DNA of 64,000 bases, taken from positions 1 to 64,000 of the forward strand of contig CAZLUP010000018.1 in the NCBI GenBank assembly GCA_964562685.1. Reading direction: 5' to 3'. The stretch comes from Stanieria sp964562685. GTDB lineage: Bacteria; Cyanobacteriota; Cyanobacteriia; Cyanobacteriales; Xenococcaceae. Each line of letters starts with the position of its first letter. The first letter of the stretch is position 1. The notes beneath the pieces were generated by a model, which was not told where the DNA came from, made no database searches, and saw only the letters and a program-made list of their open reading frames with translations. Of this stretch, positions 37,899 to 47,460 are shown in pieces. A program made the position numbers and the translations under genes.

Positions 37899-38780
37899 AT
37901 GTTTCCTGATTTTCTTCCCACTCAAGTCAATCAGCTTACCGAAGCAACCTCGATTGAATTTGCTCAACAAATTCAACGACAGTCAATTTTAACGCCTTTA
38001 AGCCCTCTCAAAATTCCTACTGCTTATGTTCAAGCTGGTAACGGAGATACACCTATTGTACTTTTGCATGGTTTTGATAGTTCTTTATTAGAATTTCGCC
38101 GTCTTCTTCCTTTACTTGCACAACAACAAGAGACTTGGGCATTAGATTTATTAGGATTTGGTTTTACTGAAAGACCAACCGATTTAAACTTTAGTAGCAC
38201 CGAAATTAGAACTCATCTCTACTATTTTTGGAAAACTCTAATTGAAAAACCAATCATTCTGGTAGGTGCTTCGATGGGAGGTGCAGTTGCGATTGATTTT
38301 ACTCTTAACTATCCAGAAATAGTCAGCCAATTAATTTTAATCGACAGTGCAGGCTTAACAAATCCTCCTGCAATTGGGAAGTTTATGTTTTCACCAGTCG
38401 ATTATTTTGCTGCTGAATTTCTCCGCAGTCCCAGAATTCGTCAAAATATCAGTAGATCAGCTTATTATGACAAAAGCTATGCTTCTGTAGATGCTCAAAT
38501 TTGCGCTGCTTTACATCTGCAATCTGTTAATTGGCATCAAGCTTTAATTAAATTTACCAAAAGTGGTGGTTATGGCTCTTTTGCAACTCAACTCAATCAA
38601 ATTAAGCAACCAACGCTCATTATTTGGGGAGAAAATGACCGAATTCTTGGGACTAAAGATGCTTCTAAATTTAAGCAACTACTTCCTAACAACGAATTAG
38701 TTTGGATTCCTAATTGTGGTCATGTTCCCCATCTAGAACAGCCGAAAATCACAGCAGAAGCAATTGCTAATTTTGTTTAA
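37899..38780 (+). CDS. Alpha/beta hydrolase
   Basis: The 293-residue protein has the full alpha/beta-hydrolase set. The oxyanion region is LLHGFDSSLLEFRRL (about 53-67), the nucleophile Ser is in GASMGGA (about 124-130), the acid is in WGENDRILG and the His is in NCGHVPHLEQP near the C-terminus. There is no signal peptide. The substrate cannot be deduced. It starts 50 bases from the divergent thioesterase gene. Confidence 0.85.
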   Translation: MFPDFLPTQVNQLTEATSIEFAQQIQRQSILTPLSPLKIPTAYVQAGNGDTPIVLLHGFDSSLLEFRRLLPLLAQQQETWALDLLGFGFTERPTDLNFSSTEIRTHLYYFWKTLIEKPIILVGASMGGAVAIDFTLNYPEIVSQLILIDSAGLTNPPAIGKFMFSPVDYFAAEFLRSPRIRQNISRSAYYDKSYASVDAQICAALHLQSVNWHQALIKFTKSGGYGSFATQLNQIKQPTLIIWGENDRILGTKDASKFKQLLPNNELVWIPNCGHVPHLEQPKITAEAIANFV

Positions 38781-38789
38781 CTATTCTGT

Positions 38790-38954
38790 CAATGGTCACT
38801 TGTCTTTTGTCATTTGTTGTTTGTTTTTCGTCCTTTGTCCTTCGTTTTTTATTCGCTAGTATTTTTAGTAATTAAATAACTTAACGAATAATCTAATGAC
38901 TAATGACCAATAACTAATAACTAATGACTAATAACCGATGACCAATGACCAATT
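38790..38954. repeat. Short tandem degenerate repeat region
   Basis: A T-rich TTTGTCATTTGTTGTTTG tract is followed by about ten copies of a heptamer of the type CTAATGA/CCAATGA (38893-38954). It ends at the stop codon of infC. The two-part structure matches 16861-16920 in the dev operon. Confidence 0.7.
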
Positions 38955-39485
38955 TTATTTTTTAGGAGAGAGCAACATCATCATGTTACGACCTTCCCGT
39001 TTTGGTGCTTGTTGCACCTCTGCTACTGATTCCAAATCAGTTGCCATGCGTTTCAGTAGTTCTTCGGCTAAATCCGCGTGTTGAATTTCTCTGCCTCGGA
39101 AACTAACGGTTGCTTTGACTTTATCCCCTGATTTTAGGAAACGTTCCGCATTTTTGACGCGCACATTATAATCATGTTCTTCAATTTTGTAACGCATCTT
39201 TACTTCTTTAACATCAGCATTATGCTGTTTTTTCTTGGCTTCTTTTAATTTTTTATCCTGTTCGTATTTATATTTGCCATAATCCATGATTTTGCAGACA
39301 GGAGGATCTGCTGTTTCGCTGACGAGAACAAGATCTAAGTTTTGCTCTTCAGCTCTGGTTAAGGCTTCTTGAGGCGTAATAATTCCCAGTTGAGAACCAT
39401 CACTGTCAATGACACGAATTTTAGGAAAACGTATTCTTTCGTTGATTTTAGCTAGATCGCGATCGTTGCGTCTTTTTTCTCTCAC
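38955..39485 (-). CDS. infC: Translation initiation factor IF-3
   Basis: IF-3 binds the 30S subunit and checks the start codon. The 176-residue protein begins with the conserved block INERIRFPKIRVIDSDGSQL. It has a Lys-rich linker helix (about 80-95, KYKYEQDKKLKEAKKK) and a C-terminal domain from about 97 to 172. The start is a GTG at 39485; no in-frame ATG fits the family N-terminus, and a stop precedes at about 13 codons. A non-AUG start is typical for this gene in bacteria and allows autoregulation. Confidence 0.95.
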   Translation of the reverse strand: MREKRRNDRDLAKINERIRFPKIRVIDSDGSQLGIITPQEALTRAEEQNLDLVLVSETADPPVCKIMDYGKYKYEQDKKLKEAKKKQHNADVKEVKMRYKIEEHDYNVRVKNAERFLKSGDKVKATVSFRGREIQHADLAEELLKRMATDLESVAEVQQAPKREGRNMMMLLSPKK

Positions 39486-39699
39486 AGGCGTATGTCGATT
39501 GTTTCTTTTGGTTTAGTTAACTAAAAAATAGATAAAATATATTTACTTGACATTGTACTAATTTTGTCAAAAATCAAATTATTAATTTAGGTTTAATTTT
39601 CAATTTAGTCTAGTATCTGTTCAAGCATCAATCTATGAGTAGATAGAGTTTGGGCGATAAAATTACAATAATGTAAATAATTTTAAATTAAAGTTTACT

Positions 39700-40617
39700 T
39701 TGACGACAACTATTAACTGGCAACAAAGGATCGGAAATCAAAGAGACTGGGTTTGGCGTGGTTGGCAAACTCGCTATTCTTATCTTAAAAATCGTGATAG
39801 CAAGACACCTTTGATTTTGATTCATGGTTTTGGTGCTAGTATCGAACACTGGCGATTTAATCTTCCTATTTTGAGTCAACATCAAACAGTTTATGCTTTA
39901 GATCTGTTAGGTTTTGGTGCATCTCGTAAGGCTTCAGTTGACTACAGTATTAATCTTTGGGTAGAACAACTTCATGATTTTTGGCAAACTTTTATCGCTC
40001 AACCTGTAGTTTTAGTTGGTAATTCAATTGGTTCATTGGTTTGTTTGACGGCAGCAGCTACTTATCCCGAAATGGTTAAGGGTTTGGTAATGCTCAGTTT
40101 ACCAGATGTATCTCTTCGTCAAGCAGCAATTCCTCGTCTGCTGCAACCTTTAGTTACGGGATTAGAAAATTTGGTAGCTTCGCCTCTTCTGGTCAACACT
40201 ATATTTAAATTTGTGAGAAGACCTGCTACAATTCGTCGTTGGGCTGGAGTTGCTTATTGCGATCGCAGTGCAATTGATGATGAATTAGTCGCTATTTTAT
40301 CTAATCCCGCTTATGATGAGGGTGCTGCTCAAACTTTTTACAAGCTTTTTCAGCGAATTAGAAGACCTCAATTTGCACCTTCGGTTACCAAGCTTTTGCC
40401 TCAACTAACCATTCCTATTCTCTTAGTTTGGGGTCGTCAAGACCGTATGATTCCTTTTGCTTTAGCTGCTAATATTGCACCTCTCAATGAAAATCTCAAG
40501 TTAATCGCTTTAGAACAAGTTGGTCATTGTCCTCACGATGAGTGTCCTGAGCAATTTAATCAGATTTTATTAGATTGGTTAAATCAGCATTTTTCAGTGG
40601 CTAAGAAAAGAAATTAA
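39700..40617 (+). CDS. Alpha/beta hydrolase, second copy
   Basis: The 305-residue protein has LIHGFGASIEHWRFN (oxyanion region), GNSIGSLVC with the nucleophile Ser, the acid in WGRQDRMIPF and the His in QVGHCPHDECPEQ. This signature is common in plastid and cyanobacterial hydrolases related to chlorophyll-ester metabolism, but the substrate is not clear. The start is TTG at 39700, with no better codon nearby. It shares general layout with the hydrolase at 37.9 kb, but sequence identity looks low outside the motifs. Confidence 0.82.
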   Translation: MTTTINWQQRIGNQRDWVWRGWQTRYSYLKNRDSKTPLILIHGFGASIEHWRFNLPILSQHQTVYALDLLGFGASRKASVDYSINLWVEQLHDFWQTFIAQPVVLVGNSIGSLVCLTAAATYPEMVKGLVMLSLPDVSLRQAAIPRLLQPLVTGLENLVASPLLVNTIFKFVRRPATIRRWAGVAYCDRSAIDDELVAILSNPAYDEGAAQTFYKLFQRIRRPQFAPSVTKLLPQLTIPILLVWGRQDRMIPFALAANIAPLNENLKLIALEQVGHCPHDECPEQFNQILLDWLNQHFSVAKKRN

Positions 40618-40691
40618 ATAATTTCTAGAGGAGTCTTTTCTTAAATTAAGATAGATAGAGCGGAGCGATTAATTTTTAGTTTGATTTTCAG

Positions 40692-41213
40692 ATGAAACAT
40701 ACAATCTCAGTTTTAGTAGAAGACGAAGCAGGAGTTTTAACTCGGATTGCAGGTTTATTTGCCCGTCGTGGTTTTAATATTGAAAGTTTAGCAGTTGGGC
40801 CAGCAGAACAAGTAGGTATCTCTCGGATTACTATGGTAGTACCTGGAGACGATCGCATTATTGAACAATTAATTAAACAATTATATAAACTGATTAACGT
40901 TCTTAAAGTACAAGATATTACTCAAGTTCCGAGTGTCGAACGCGAGTTAATGTTAGTTAAAGTTAATGCTACTGCTTCTGGAAGAGCAGAAGTTATTCAA
41001 ATTGCTCATATTTTCCGCGCTCGCATTGTCGATATGTCTGAAGATACCGTTACGGTAGAGGTTGTGGGTGACCCAGGTAAAATGGTAGCTATCATCCAAA
41101 TGCTCAATAAATTCGGCATCCGTGAAGTTGCTCGCACTGGAAAAATAGCTTTGGTGAGAGAGTCGGGAGTTAATACGGAATATCTTAAATCTTTGGCAGC
41201 TAAAGTCTATTGA
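40692..41213 (+). CDS. ilvN: Acetolactate synthase regulatory (small) subunit
   Basis: The small subunit stimulates acetolactate synthase and gives feedback inhibition by valine in branched-chain amino acid synthesis. The N-terminal ACT domain starts HTISVLVEDEAGVLTRIAGL (about 3-22), with the second conserved block FNIESLAVGP. The C-terminal domain ends with TGKIALVRESGVNTEYL. At 173 residues the length is normal. The large subunit is not in the window. Confidence 0.95.
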   Translation: MKHTISVLVEDEAGVLTRIAGLFARRGFNIESLAVGPAEQVGISRITMVVPGDDRIIEQLIKQLYKLINVLKVQDITQVPSVERELMLVKVNATASGRAEVIQIAHIFRARIVDMSEDTVTVEVVGDPGKMVAIIQMLNKFGIREVARTGKIALVRESGVNTEYLKSLAAKVY

Positions 41214-41854
41214 ATTTTGGCAGTTTTTGGGAATTTTAGCCAATTAATTGGAACTAAAACTTGATTTTTACCAATTTACTCAGCAACTTAACATTTCTTT
41301 AGCAAAAGCTCCTTAATTTTTCTCTATTAATCAACTTATGTCCTATGTAATTAAATAAAATGTCCGAAATTAGTTTGGGCTGTTTATCTTAACCGCTTAA
41401 GATATAGTTATAGTTGTGATCAAATTTAAAAAATTAAGTTTAATTACTTATTAACCCTATTTGAATAATTTTGAGAGCGCAGTAGACCTTCATTGAATGG
41501 CAAAACTTCGCTCACTCGGTTTGAGTACTTCAGATTTCCGTGCGAAATTAAGTTCTGCGAAACCTTACTTGTTTCATCTTCGTAAGGGTCGTTCTCACTC
41601 TCAAAGGATAAATTGGGACTACGAGAGAAGGAGGCAGTGACGGAATTGAATTTCATAATTCCAGACTTCGATGCGGAATTAAATTTTGTCCTCATTCCCT
41701 CAGCTTGTAAACCCCATCAAATTTTAATTGGTTGTAGGCTAAATCAAAGTAGCTAAAGTTACCTTTAATCATCAAAGAGAGTGTAATTCGTCGAGAAGTT
41801 ATCTTCTTTCCTTGAATCGAGATTCATCACATTCAGTCCAATGTTTTTTGGCAA
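41214..41854. other. Intergenic region with a GC-richer, internally repetitive block
   Basis: Bases about 41470-41700 are richer in G+C than their surroundings and contain two related segments, CAGATTTCCGTGCGAAATTA (about 41530) and CAGACTTCGATGCGGAATTA (about 41662). An open frame of 83 codons exists on the minus strand, but its protein is low-complexity and unlike any family I know. I treat the block as non-coding or a remnant. Confidence 0.4.
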
Positions 41855-43159
41855 ATGGAAGAAGAAATAAAAAAAATAGTTAATTTAGCAGAAGTACTGG
41901 TTAAAACCAAAACTGGTGATTCTTTTTCCGAAATTCAAAAAATTGTGCTTTGGGAATCTCTATCAGATTCGACCAAGACTTACGATCAAATTGCTCAAGA
42001 TTATTATTATGCCCCTAGCTATATCAAACGGTTTGTTGCTCCTCGGTTATGGAATTTACTTTCTGAGGCTTTAGAAACAAAAGTTAATCGAGCCAATTGT
42101 CGAAGGTTATTCTTACAAGCGATCGCTGATTATCCTGCTTTACCCATCTTGCTAGAATCACCTCAAGGAGTAGTTCCTCTCACTTCTAATTTTTATGTGG
42201 AGCGTCCTCCTGTTGAAGAAATTTGCTACCAAGAAATCCTGAAAACCAGTGCTTTAATCAGAATCAAAGCTCCTCAAAAAATGGGAAAAACTTCTTTAAT
42301 TTTGAGAATGATGGAGCAAGGAAAAATTTACCATTATCATTGCGTATATTTAACCTTAAATTTAGCTGACAGCGAGCTTTTTAGCTCAGGTAGGAAATTT
42401 TTTCGTTGGTTTTGTGCCAATATTGTCAAGCAATTACCCATTGAATCTCAATTAGATAATTACTGGGATGATGATTTAGGGTACTTGATGAGTTGTACTT
42501 TTTATTTCCAATCTTATTTAATTCCTGCTCTCAATGCTCCCATAATTTTAGTTTTAGATGAGGTCAATCGTTTGTTTGACTATCCTAAATTAGCAGGAGA
42601 TTTCTTTTCCATGCTACGTTCTTGGCATGAGGAAAGTAAAAATTTTGGGGTTTGGCAAAAACTGCGTTTAGTATTAAGTCATTCAACAGAAATTTATGTC
42701 AAGTTAGATGCCAAGCGTTCTCCTTTTAATGTAGGACTAGCGATAGAATTACCACCATTTAATTCTTTACAAGTTTTAGAATTATCTCAACGTCATGGAT
42801 TGAACTTGTCTTCTCAACAACTGAGTCAGATTATGGAATTATTAGGCGGATTTCCTTCTCTAGTCAGACAATTATTTTATGAAATGGGGTGTTGTCACTT
42901 TTCTTGGGAAGTGTTGATGGAAACAGTCACTACAGATAAAGGAATTTTCCATCGGGAGATGCAAGCGAAATGCGACTATCTCCAACAAAATCTTGATTTA
43001 ACAGTTGTTTATCAACAGTTGTTAAACAATCAAAATGCAATTCAATTAGAGCGAGAACAATTATTTAAACTAAAAAGCTTAGGACTAATTTACGGAAATG
43101 GTAAGTTAGCTAGAGTAAGTTGTGATTTGTATCGACAATATTTTAAAAATTATCTTTGA
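41855..43159 (+). CDS. AAA-like (AAA_35) ATPase with N-terminal helix-turn-helix-like segment
   Basis: The 434-residue protein opens with about 90 helical residues, including IQKIVLWESLSDSTKTYDQI, like the N-terminal domain of vWA-MoxR-associated (VMAP) proteins. The ATPase follows: Walker A IKAPQKMGKTSL (about 136-147) and Walker B PIILVLDEVNRLF (about 229-241). The domain resembles AAA_35 modules of cyanobacterial signalling or conflict proteins. There is no effector domain and no WD40 array. It faces the related AAA-WD40 gene at 43.4 kb, suggesting a pair. Function is unknown. Confidence 0.75.
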   Translation: MEEEIKKIVNLAEVLVKTKTGDSFSEIQKIVLWESLSDSTKTYDQIAQDYYYAPSYIKRFVAPRLWNLLSEALETKVNRANCRRLFLQAIADYPALPILLESPQGVVPLTSNFYVERPPVEEICYQEILKTSALIRIKAPQKMGKTSLILRMMEQGKIYHYHCVYLTLNLADSELFSSGRKFFRWFCANIVKQLPIESQLDNYWDDDLGYLMSCTFYFQSYLIPALNAPIILVLDEVNRLFDYPKLAGDFFSMLRSWHEESKNFGVWQKLRLVLSHSTEIYVKLDAKRSPFNVGLAIELPPFNSLQVLELSQRHGLNLSSQQLSQIMELLGGFPSLVRQLFYEMGCCHFSWEVLMETVTTDKGIFHREMQAKCDYLQQNLDLTVVYQQLLNNQNAIQLEREQLFKLKSLGLIYGNGKLARVSCDLYRQYFKNYL

Positions 43160-43274
43160 TATCAAGTACGGATATTCAGTTGAAATAAAAAGGCAGATTG
43201 CAATTACCAGTGATGATTGGTCGCTATTTTTTCTGCTACTTATACCAAATAGAAAAAAGAATGCGACACATCTC

Positions 43275-43302
43275 GTAAGGGCGATTGACCAATCGCCCCT
43301 AC
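43275..43302. repeat. GGGCGATT palindromic repeat
   Basis: GTAAGGGCGATTGACCAATC followed by GCCCCTAC forms 8-base arms (GGGCGATT/AATCGCCC) in the same frame of flanks (GTA.. and ..CCTAC) as the elements at 5875 and 16921, with compensatory arm changes. It lies between two convergent genes. Confidence 0.75.
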
Positions 43303-43424
43303 AAAAACATCATCTGTAGCAAACATTATTTGATTTGGTATTACAACTTCAGACTTCAGACTTAACCTCCAGATCGAATGTAAGTATTCAACCGAACTTG
43401 ATATGAAACTCTTCATGGAGTAAA

Positions 43425-46400
43425 TTAAGTCCCGTTAGATTCTTTTTCCACAATTTTATCGCATAGATATCTTTCTTCCTTGATGCTGTTAGTCCTGAGA
43501 TAATCTTGCACCCAATTGCAAGCATATTCTAATTCGTTAAGAGAGCAAATTTTTTGTAAATCCCACCTAATTAAAGTGCTGTCGTCTCCACCTGAGAGAA
43601 GAAATTTACCATCAGGAGTAAAAGCAAGACTAATTACTATTCCTTGATGTCCTGGTAAAATTTTGAGCAGCTTACCGTTGATATTCCACAATTTCACCGT
43701 ATTATCAACACCACCAGTAGCAATGGTTTGACCGTCAGGGCTAAATGCTACTCTAGTTAAACCCTGACTTTGTCCTGGAATGATTTTTATTAAAGTTCCG
43801 TCTTTATGCCAAAGTCGGAGAGTATCATCCCTACTGGTAGAAGCAATCAAATTTCCTTGAGGATTAATGGCTACCCCCCACACTGCACCTTCATGTCTAA
43901 GTATGGCAAGAGGTTTTCTTTGCTTTGTCCAGAGTTTAACTGTACCGTCTTCACTGGCAGAGACGAGGATTTGACCATCGGGAGTAAAAGCTAGCTTCCA
44001 GATTCTTTCCTGGTGGGCAAACCAACTATGTAGTAATTTCCCAGACTGATCCCAAAGTTTAATTTTATGATCGTCTCCCGCTGATGCGATCGCGAGGAGC
44101 GAACCTCTCTCTGCGCAGCCGAGGCACGGAGTGAGGAGTTCACTCCCTTCGGTCGTGATGGCTGTTCCTGAAGAGTTAATGGCAACAGCAAAAATAGCAG
44201 CTTGATGTGCTTGGAAGCTTTTGATTAATTTGAGAGTTGGTTGTTTGTTTCCCAATTGCCAAATTTGAATACTGTTATTATTCGTTGCTGCTGTGATCAG
44301 ATGCTTACTATCTGCACTAAAAGTAACAGCCCGAAAGGAAAATTGATTGTCTTTAAAACTCTGCCAAAGTTTACCATTGATTTGCCATAATTTCAGGCTA
44401 TTATCTACACTCACCGAAGCGATTAGCTGATTATTTCCACTGGTAGCAAGTTCCCAAATTGTATCTTGATGCCCATAAAAATGTTTTAATAAATATTGAT
44501 TCCGCTGCCAAAGTTTAACAGTTCCATCATCACTAGCAGAAATTGCCATTGTACCTTGAGAATTTAAAGCTACATCTCGAATCACGGCACGATGTCCTTT
44601 GAGATTTCTAATAAAAGTCCCATCTAAACGCCAAATTTTAACTTGATTGTCCCTACCACTAGTTGCTATGTATTGACCTTGACAATCAACTCCTAAAATT
44701 GCCTTATCACTGTGAAGTGTTTTAACTATTGTTCCGTTCAAGTTTGATAGTTGAGCAGTACGATCCGAACTGACTGAAACTAACAGATTATTTTCTCGAC
44801 AAAATGCCACATCCCAGACGGGAGCTTGATGATTTGGCAAGGTTTTAAGTTGTTTGCCATTAAGCTGCCATAATTTGACTTGATGATCTAGCCCTGCCGA
44901 AGCAATGATTTGACCATCATTACTAAAAGCAACACTCCAAACACTTGTAGAATGTCCTGTCAATGTGTTTAGCAACTTACCATCCATTTGCCACAATTTG
45001 ATGGTTTGATCCCCACTGGCGGAAGCAATTATTTTGCCATCAGGACTCACTGCAACTCCCCAAATCGGGGCTTGATGAGCCTGAATTTTTTTAATTAAAG
45101 TACCGTCAATGTTCCAAAGACTAAGTGTCCCATCTAAACTACCAGAAACAATTTGGCGACTATCGGGACTAAAAGCAAGACGATGTATTGTTGCGCTATG
45201 TTGTAAAGTTTGCAGTAACGTACCATCTCGTTTCCAGATTTTAACTGTTTTGTCGTTACTCCCCGTCGCAATTAACTGATTGTTGGGACTGATATCAACA
45301 GTTAAGACACTGCCTTGATGCCCAATTAAACGGTTAAATTCATTGTTGCCATAAACTGTTTGCCTTAAGGCTGCTTCTACTTTGTTAGTAATTTCAGAAT
45401 CGACACCACGAAGCTTTTGAAGTTGAATTTTCGCTTTAATCGCCTCAATCATCGCATCTAATTGATGATTAGAAACAAATAAACCTTGAGAAGAAGAAGC
45501 TAAGGCTTTAATTTCGCTGATCCTGGCTTGCCGATATTGCCATAAAGCAACTATTCCCAACCCAGAAGAAATAAGAAAAGCACAACTAACTACAATCAAA
45601 ACACATTGTTGCAATTTAGCATTTTTTTGTACTTGCAACCGTTGTTGTTGTTCGGCTTTTAATTGGGCAGCGATCGCTTTGGCTCGTTCAACTTTCAAAA
45701 CCAATTGTATTTCTTGACGATCATGTTCTTCGGAAGCAGCTAAAAACTGATAATCTAAATCACTTAAACTTTTGCCTTTTGCCCAATTTTGAGCTTCTTT
45801 TAAAGCTTTTCCTCTTAATAACCGTGAACAATCTTGGCGGTCGGAATCTAACCAAGTTTGTAAAGATTCAGCATAAGGTCGTAGTGTTTGTAATTGTTGT
45901 TTAACCCATTGGAGATTAAAAATTTCTTCGTAAATACGATTTTTAATTTTTAAATAACCATTCTGTTTAACGACCAAACCAGAGATCAACAATTCCGTTT
46001 GTGCTGGAGTCCCATCACTTTTAATTGCTATTCCTTGAACTATTTGCTGATAAATTCCCAAAATTCTACTGGTTTGTTTTCCGTAGGATTCAATTTGATT
46101 TTGAATTGTTCTTAAATGTTCTGGTTCATCTTGAAATTCCCATTCATTAAGAATGCTTTCCTTGACTAATTTTTCCAACCAAATAGCTTCTGTATCAGGC
46201 TCAATTACTATCTGTTGTGCTAATTGACAAACATGGTTACATAGTTTTTGAGTTAAAAATGGTTGTCCTCCAGTCCAAGCCAAAATTTCTTGAAGCAGTT
46301 TCAGGGGATCGCTTCCTTTCAGGTTCAATCCTTTAGCTAAGGGTAAGGCTTCTTCAAAGGTAAAACCATTTAGTTTGATCGCTTTACCAATATTAAAAGG

Positions 46401-47012
46401 AGTTCGAGTTGGATCTTGAATTAATTCTGATGGAGTGGTCACTCCAAATAAGGCAAAAGTAATATAATTGTACCTAGGGTCAATTGCTCTTTGGTTGTAG
46501 CAATAGCGAATTAAAACGAATAAATCGTCAACGGGAAAATTTAAACTGAGAATACTATCAACTTCATCAATCAAGATAAATAGTCTTTGCTGAGGAAATT
46601 TGGCTAAAAGTACTTCAGAAATAAACCGACGTACTCGTTGTAATAAGGAAAGATCTTCTTGTTCTTGCCACCACTTTTTGAAGTTAAATTGATTTACTAA
46701 ACCAAACTCTTGCCATAAATCTAAAACTAAACCTTTATACCACTGAGTCGGTGTCACTTGATCGTTGCCGATAATGCTGAGATCGAGGCTGGCACATTTA
46801 AAATTTTCCTCTAGCAGTCTGTTTTTAGTTTGCAATAGCAGAGAAGACTTGCCCATCTGTCGGCAGTTGAATACATAACAAAATTGTCCTTGCTTCAAAG
46901 CTTGATAAAGTTGGGAATCTGCTTGTCTAGGGATATAACTAGGCGCATTCGGAGCTAGAGTACCGCCTACTTGATAATGATAATTTTCGATTTGATGCGG
47001 AAAGACAGTCAT
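43425..47012 (-). CDS. AAA-like ATPase fused to transmembrane helix and about 14 WD40 repeats
   Basis: The 1195-residue protein begins with an AAA_35-type ATPase: Walker A FNCRQMGKSSL (about 48-58) and Walker B RLFILIDEVDSIL (about 143-155). A charged helical region and one membrane helix follow (about 468-490, VLIVVSCAFLISSGLGIVAL). From about 560 to the end there are roughly 14 WD40 blades, enough for two propellers. One blade (about residues 950-975) contains 20-odd foreign residues from an in-frame repeat. Such proteins are abundant in cyanobacteria as putative signalling or STAND-type sensors. The ligand is unknown. Confidence 0.85.
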   Translation of the reverse strand: MTVFPHQIENYHYQVGGTLAPNAPSYIPRQADSQLYQALKQGQFCYVFNCRQMGKSSLLLQTKNRLLEENFKCASLDLSIIGNDQVTPTQWYKGLVLDLWQEFGLVNQFNFKKWWQEQEDLSLLQRVRRFISEVLLAKFPQQRLFILIDEVDSILSLNFPVDDLFVLIRYCYNQRAIDPRYNYITFALFGVTTPSELIQDPTRTPFNIGKAIKLNGFTFEEALPLAKGLNLKGSDPLKLLQEILAWTGGQPFLTQKLCNHVCQLAQQIVIEPDTEAIWLEKLVKESILNEWEFQDEPEHLRTIQNQIESYGKQTSRILGIYQQIVQGIAIKSDGTPAQTELLISGLVVKQNGYLKIKNRIYEEIFNLQWVKQQLQTLRPYAESLQTWLDSDRQDCSRLLRGKALKEAQNWAKGKSLSDLDYQFLAASEEHDRQEIQLVLKVERAKAIAAQLKAEQQQRLQVQKNAKLQQCVLIVVSCAFLISSGLGIVALWQYRQARISEIKALASSSQGLFVSNHQLDAMIEAIKAKIQLQKLRGVDSEITNKVEAALRQTVYGNNEFNRLIGHQGSVLTVDISPNNQLIATGSNDKTVKIWKRDGTLLQTLQHSATIHRLAFSPDSRQIVSGSLDGTLSLWNIDGTLIKKIQAHQAPIWGVAVSPDGKIIASASGDQTIKLWQMDGKLLNTLTGHSTSVWSVAFSNDGQIIASAGLDHQVKLWQLNGKQLKTLPNHQAPVWDVAFCRENNLLVSVSSDRTAQLSNLNGTIVKTLHSDKAILGVDCQGQYIATSGRDNQVKIWRLDGTFIRNLKGHRAVIRDVALNSQGTMAISASDDGTVKLWQRNQYLLKHFYGHQDTIWELATSGNNQLIASVSVDNSLKLWQINGKLWQSFKDNQFSFRAVTFSADSKHLITAATNNNSIQIWQLGNKQPTLKLIKSFQAHQAAIFAVAINSSGTAITTEGSELLTPCLGCAERGSLLAIASAGDDHKIKLWDQSGKLLHSWFAHQERIWKLAFTPDGQILVSASEDGTVKLWTKQRKPLAILRHEGAVWGVAINPQGNLIASTSRDDTLRLWHKDGTLIKIIPGQSQGLTRVAFSPDGQTIATGGVDNTVKLWNINGKLLKILPGHQGIVISLAFTPDGKFLLSGGDDSTLIRWDLQKICSLNELEYACNWVQDYLRTNSIKEERYLCDKIVEKESNGT
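44085..44160. repeat. Palindrome-rich repeat inserted in frame in the WD40 gene
   Basis: The plus strand contains TGCGCAGCCGAGGCACGGAG followed by TGAGGAGTTCACTCCC, next to a HIP1-like GCGATCGCGAGG. The core TGCGCAGCC(G/A)AGGC(A/G)CGGAG recurs at about 57480-57515. It interrupts the expected SSGT-LIASAGDD run of a WD40 blade. Confidence 0.65.
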
Positions 47013-47460
47013 GAAACTAGTCCAGAAAGTCAGTTGAATTGTCGTTAACTAAAAAAAAATTAAATATTCAATTAATGCGACTACACAATCTCAGCTAAAA
47101 ACTGACCACACTTATATTTCAGCTATATTGCTAGTCAATAATTTGCGCTAAAAACATATCTACTTTAATGAAACAAACATATCTATGTTCATGCCTTTAC
47201 AAAAATACTATATTGTGCATTCAAGAGTTAAATCAAGAGAAATCTTTAAATTAATCTAGCTTTATCAACATTTTCTAAAGATTGTTGCCAAAATTATTAG
47301 GAAAAAATATGAACTTTATCCCAATAAAAATAATCATAAATCAGGCTTACAATTAATCTGTTGAGAAATTCAATAATTTTATTTGTAATCAAGAATTCAA
47401 GGGGAATTATAAATCAAAGGTAAGATAAAAAATTGATAGTAAATTTAAATACTTGTTTTA
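47013..47460. other. AT-rich gap between the divergent AAA-WD40 and GGDEF-EAL genes
   Basis: No gene, RNA or strong palindrome is seen. It should hold the promoters of both flanking genes. Confidence 0.4.

Noticed and set aside
41444..41695. Open frame of 83 codons on the minus strand after ilvN
   Set aside because: No recognisable family, low-complexity Ser/Asn-rich product and no ribosome-binding site; recorded as a repetitive block.
41855..47012. Avs/STAND-type anti-phage locus
   Set aside because: Neither protein has a recognisable nuclease, TIR or protease effector and no other defence genes lie nearby, so only the ATPase pair is reported.
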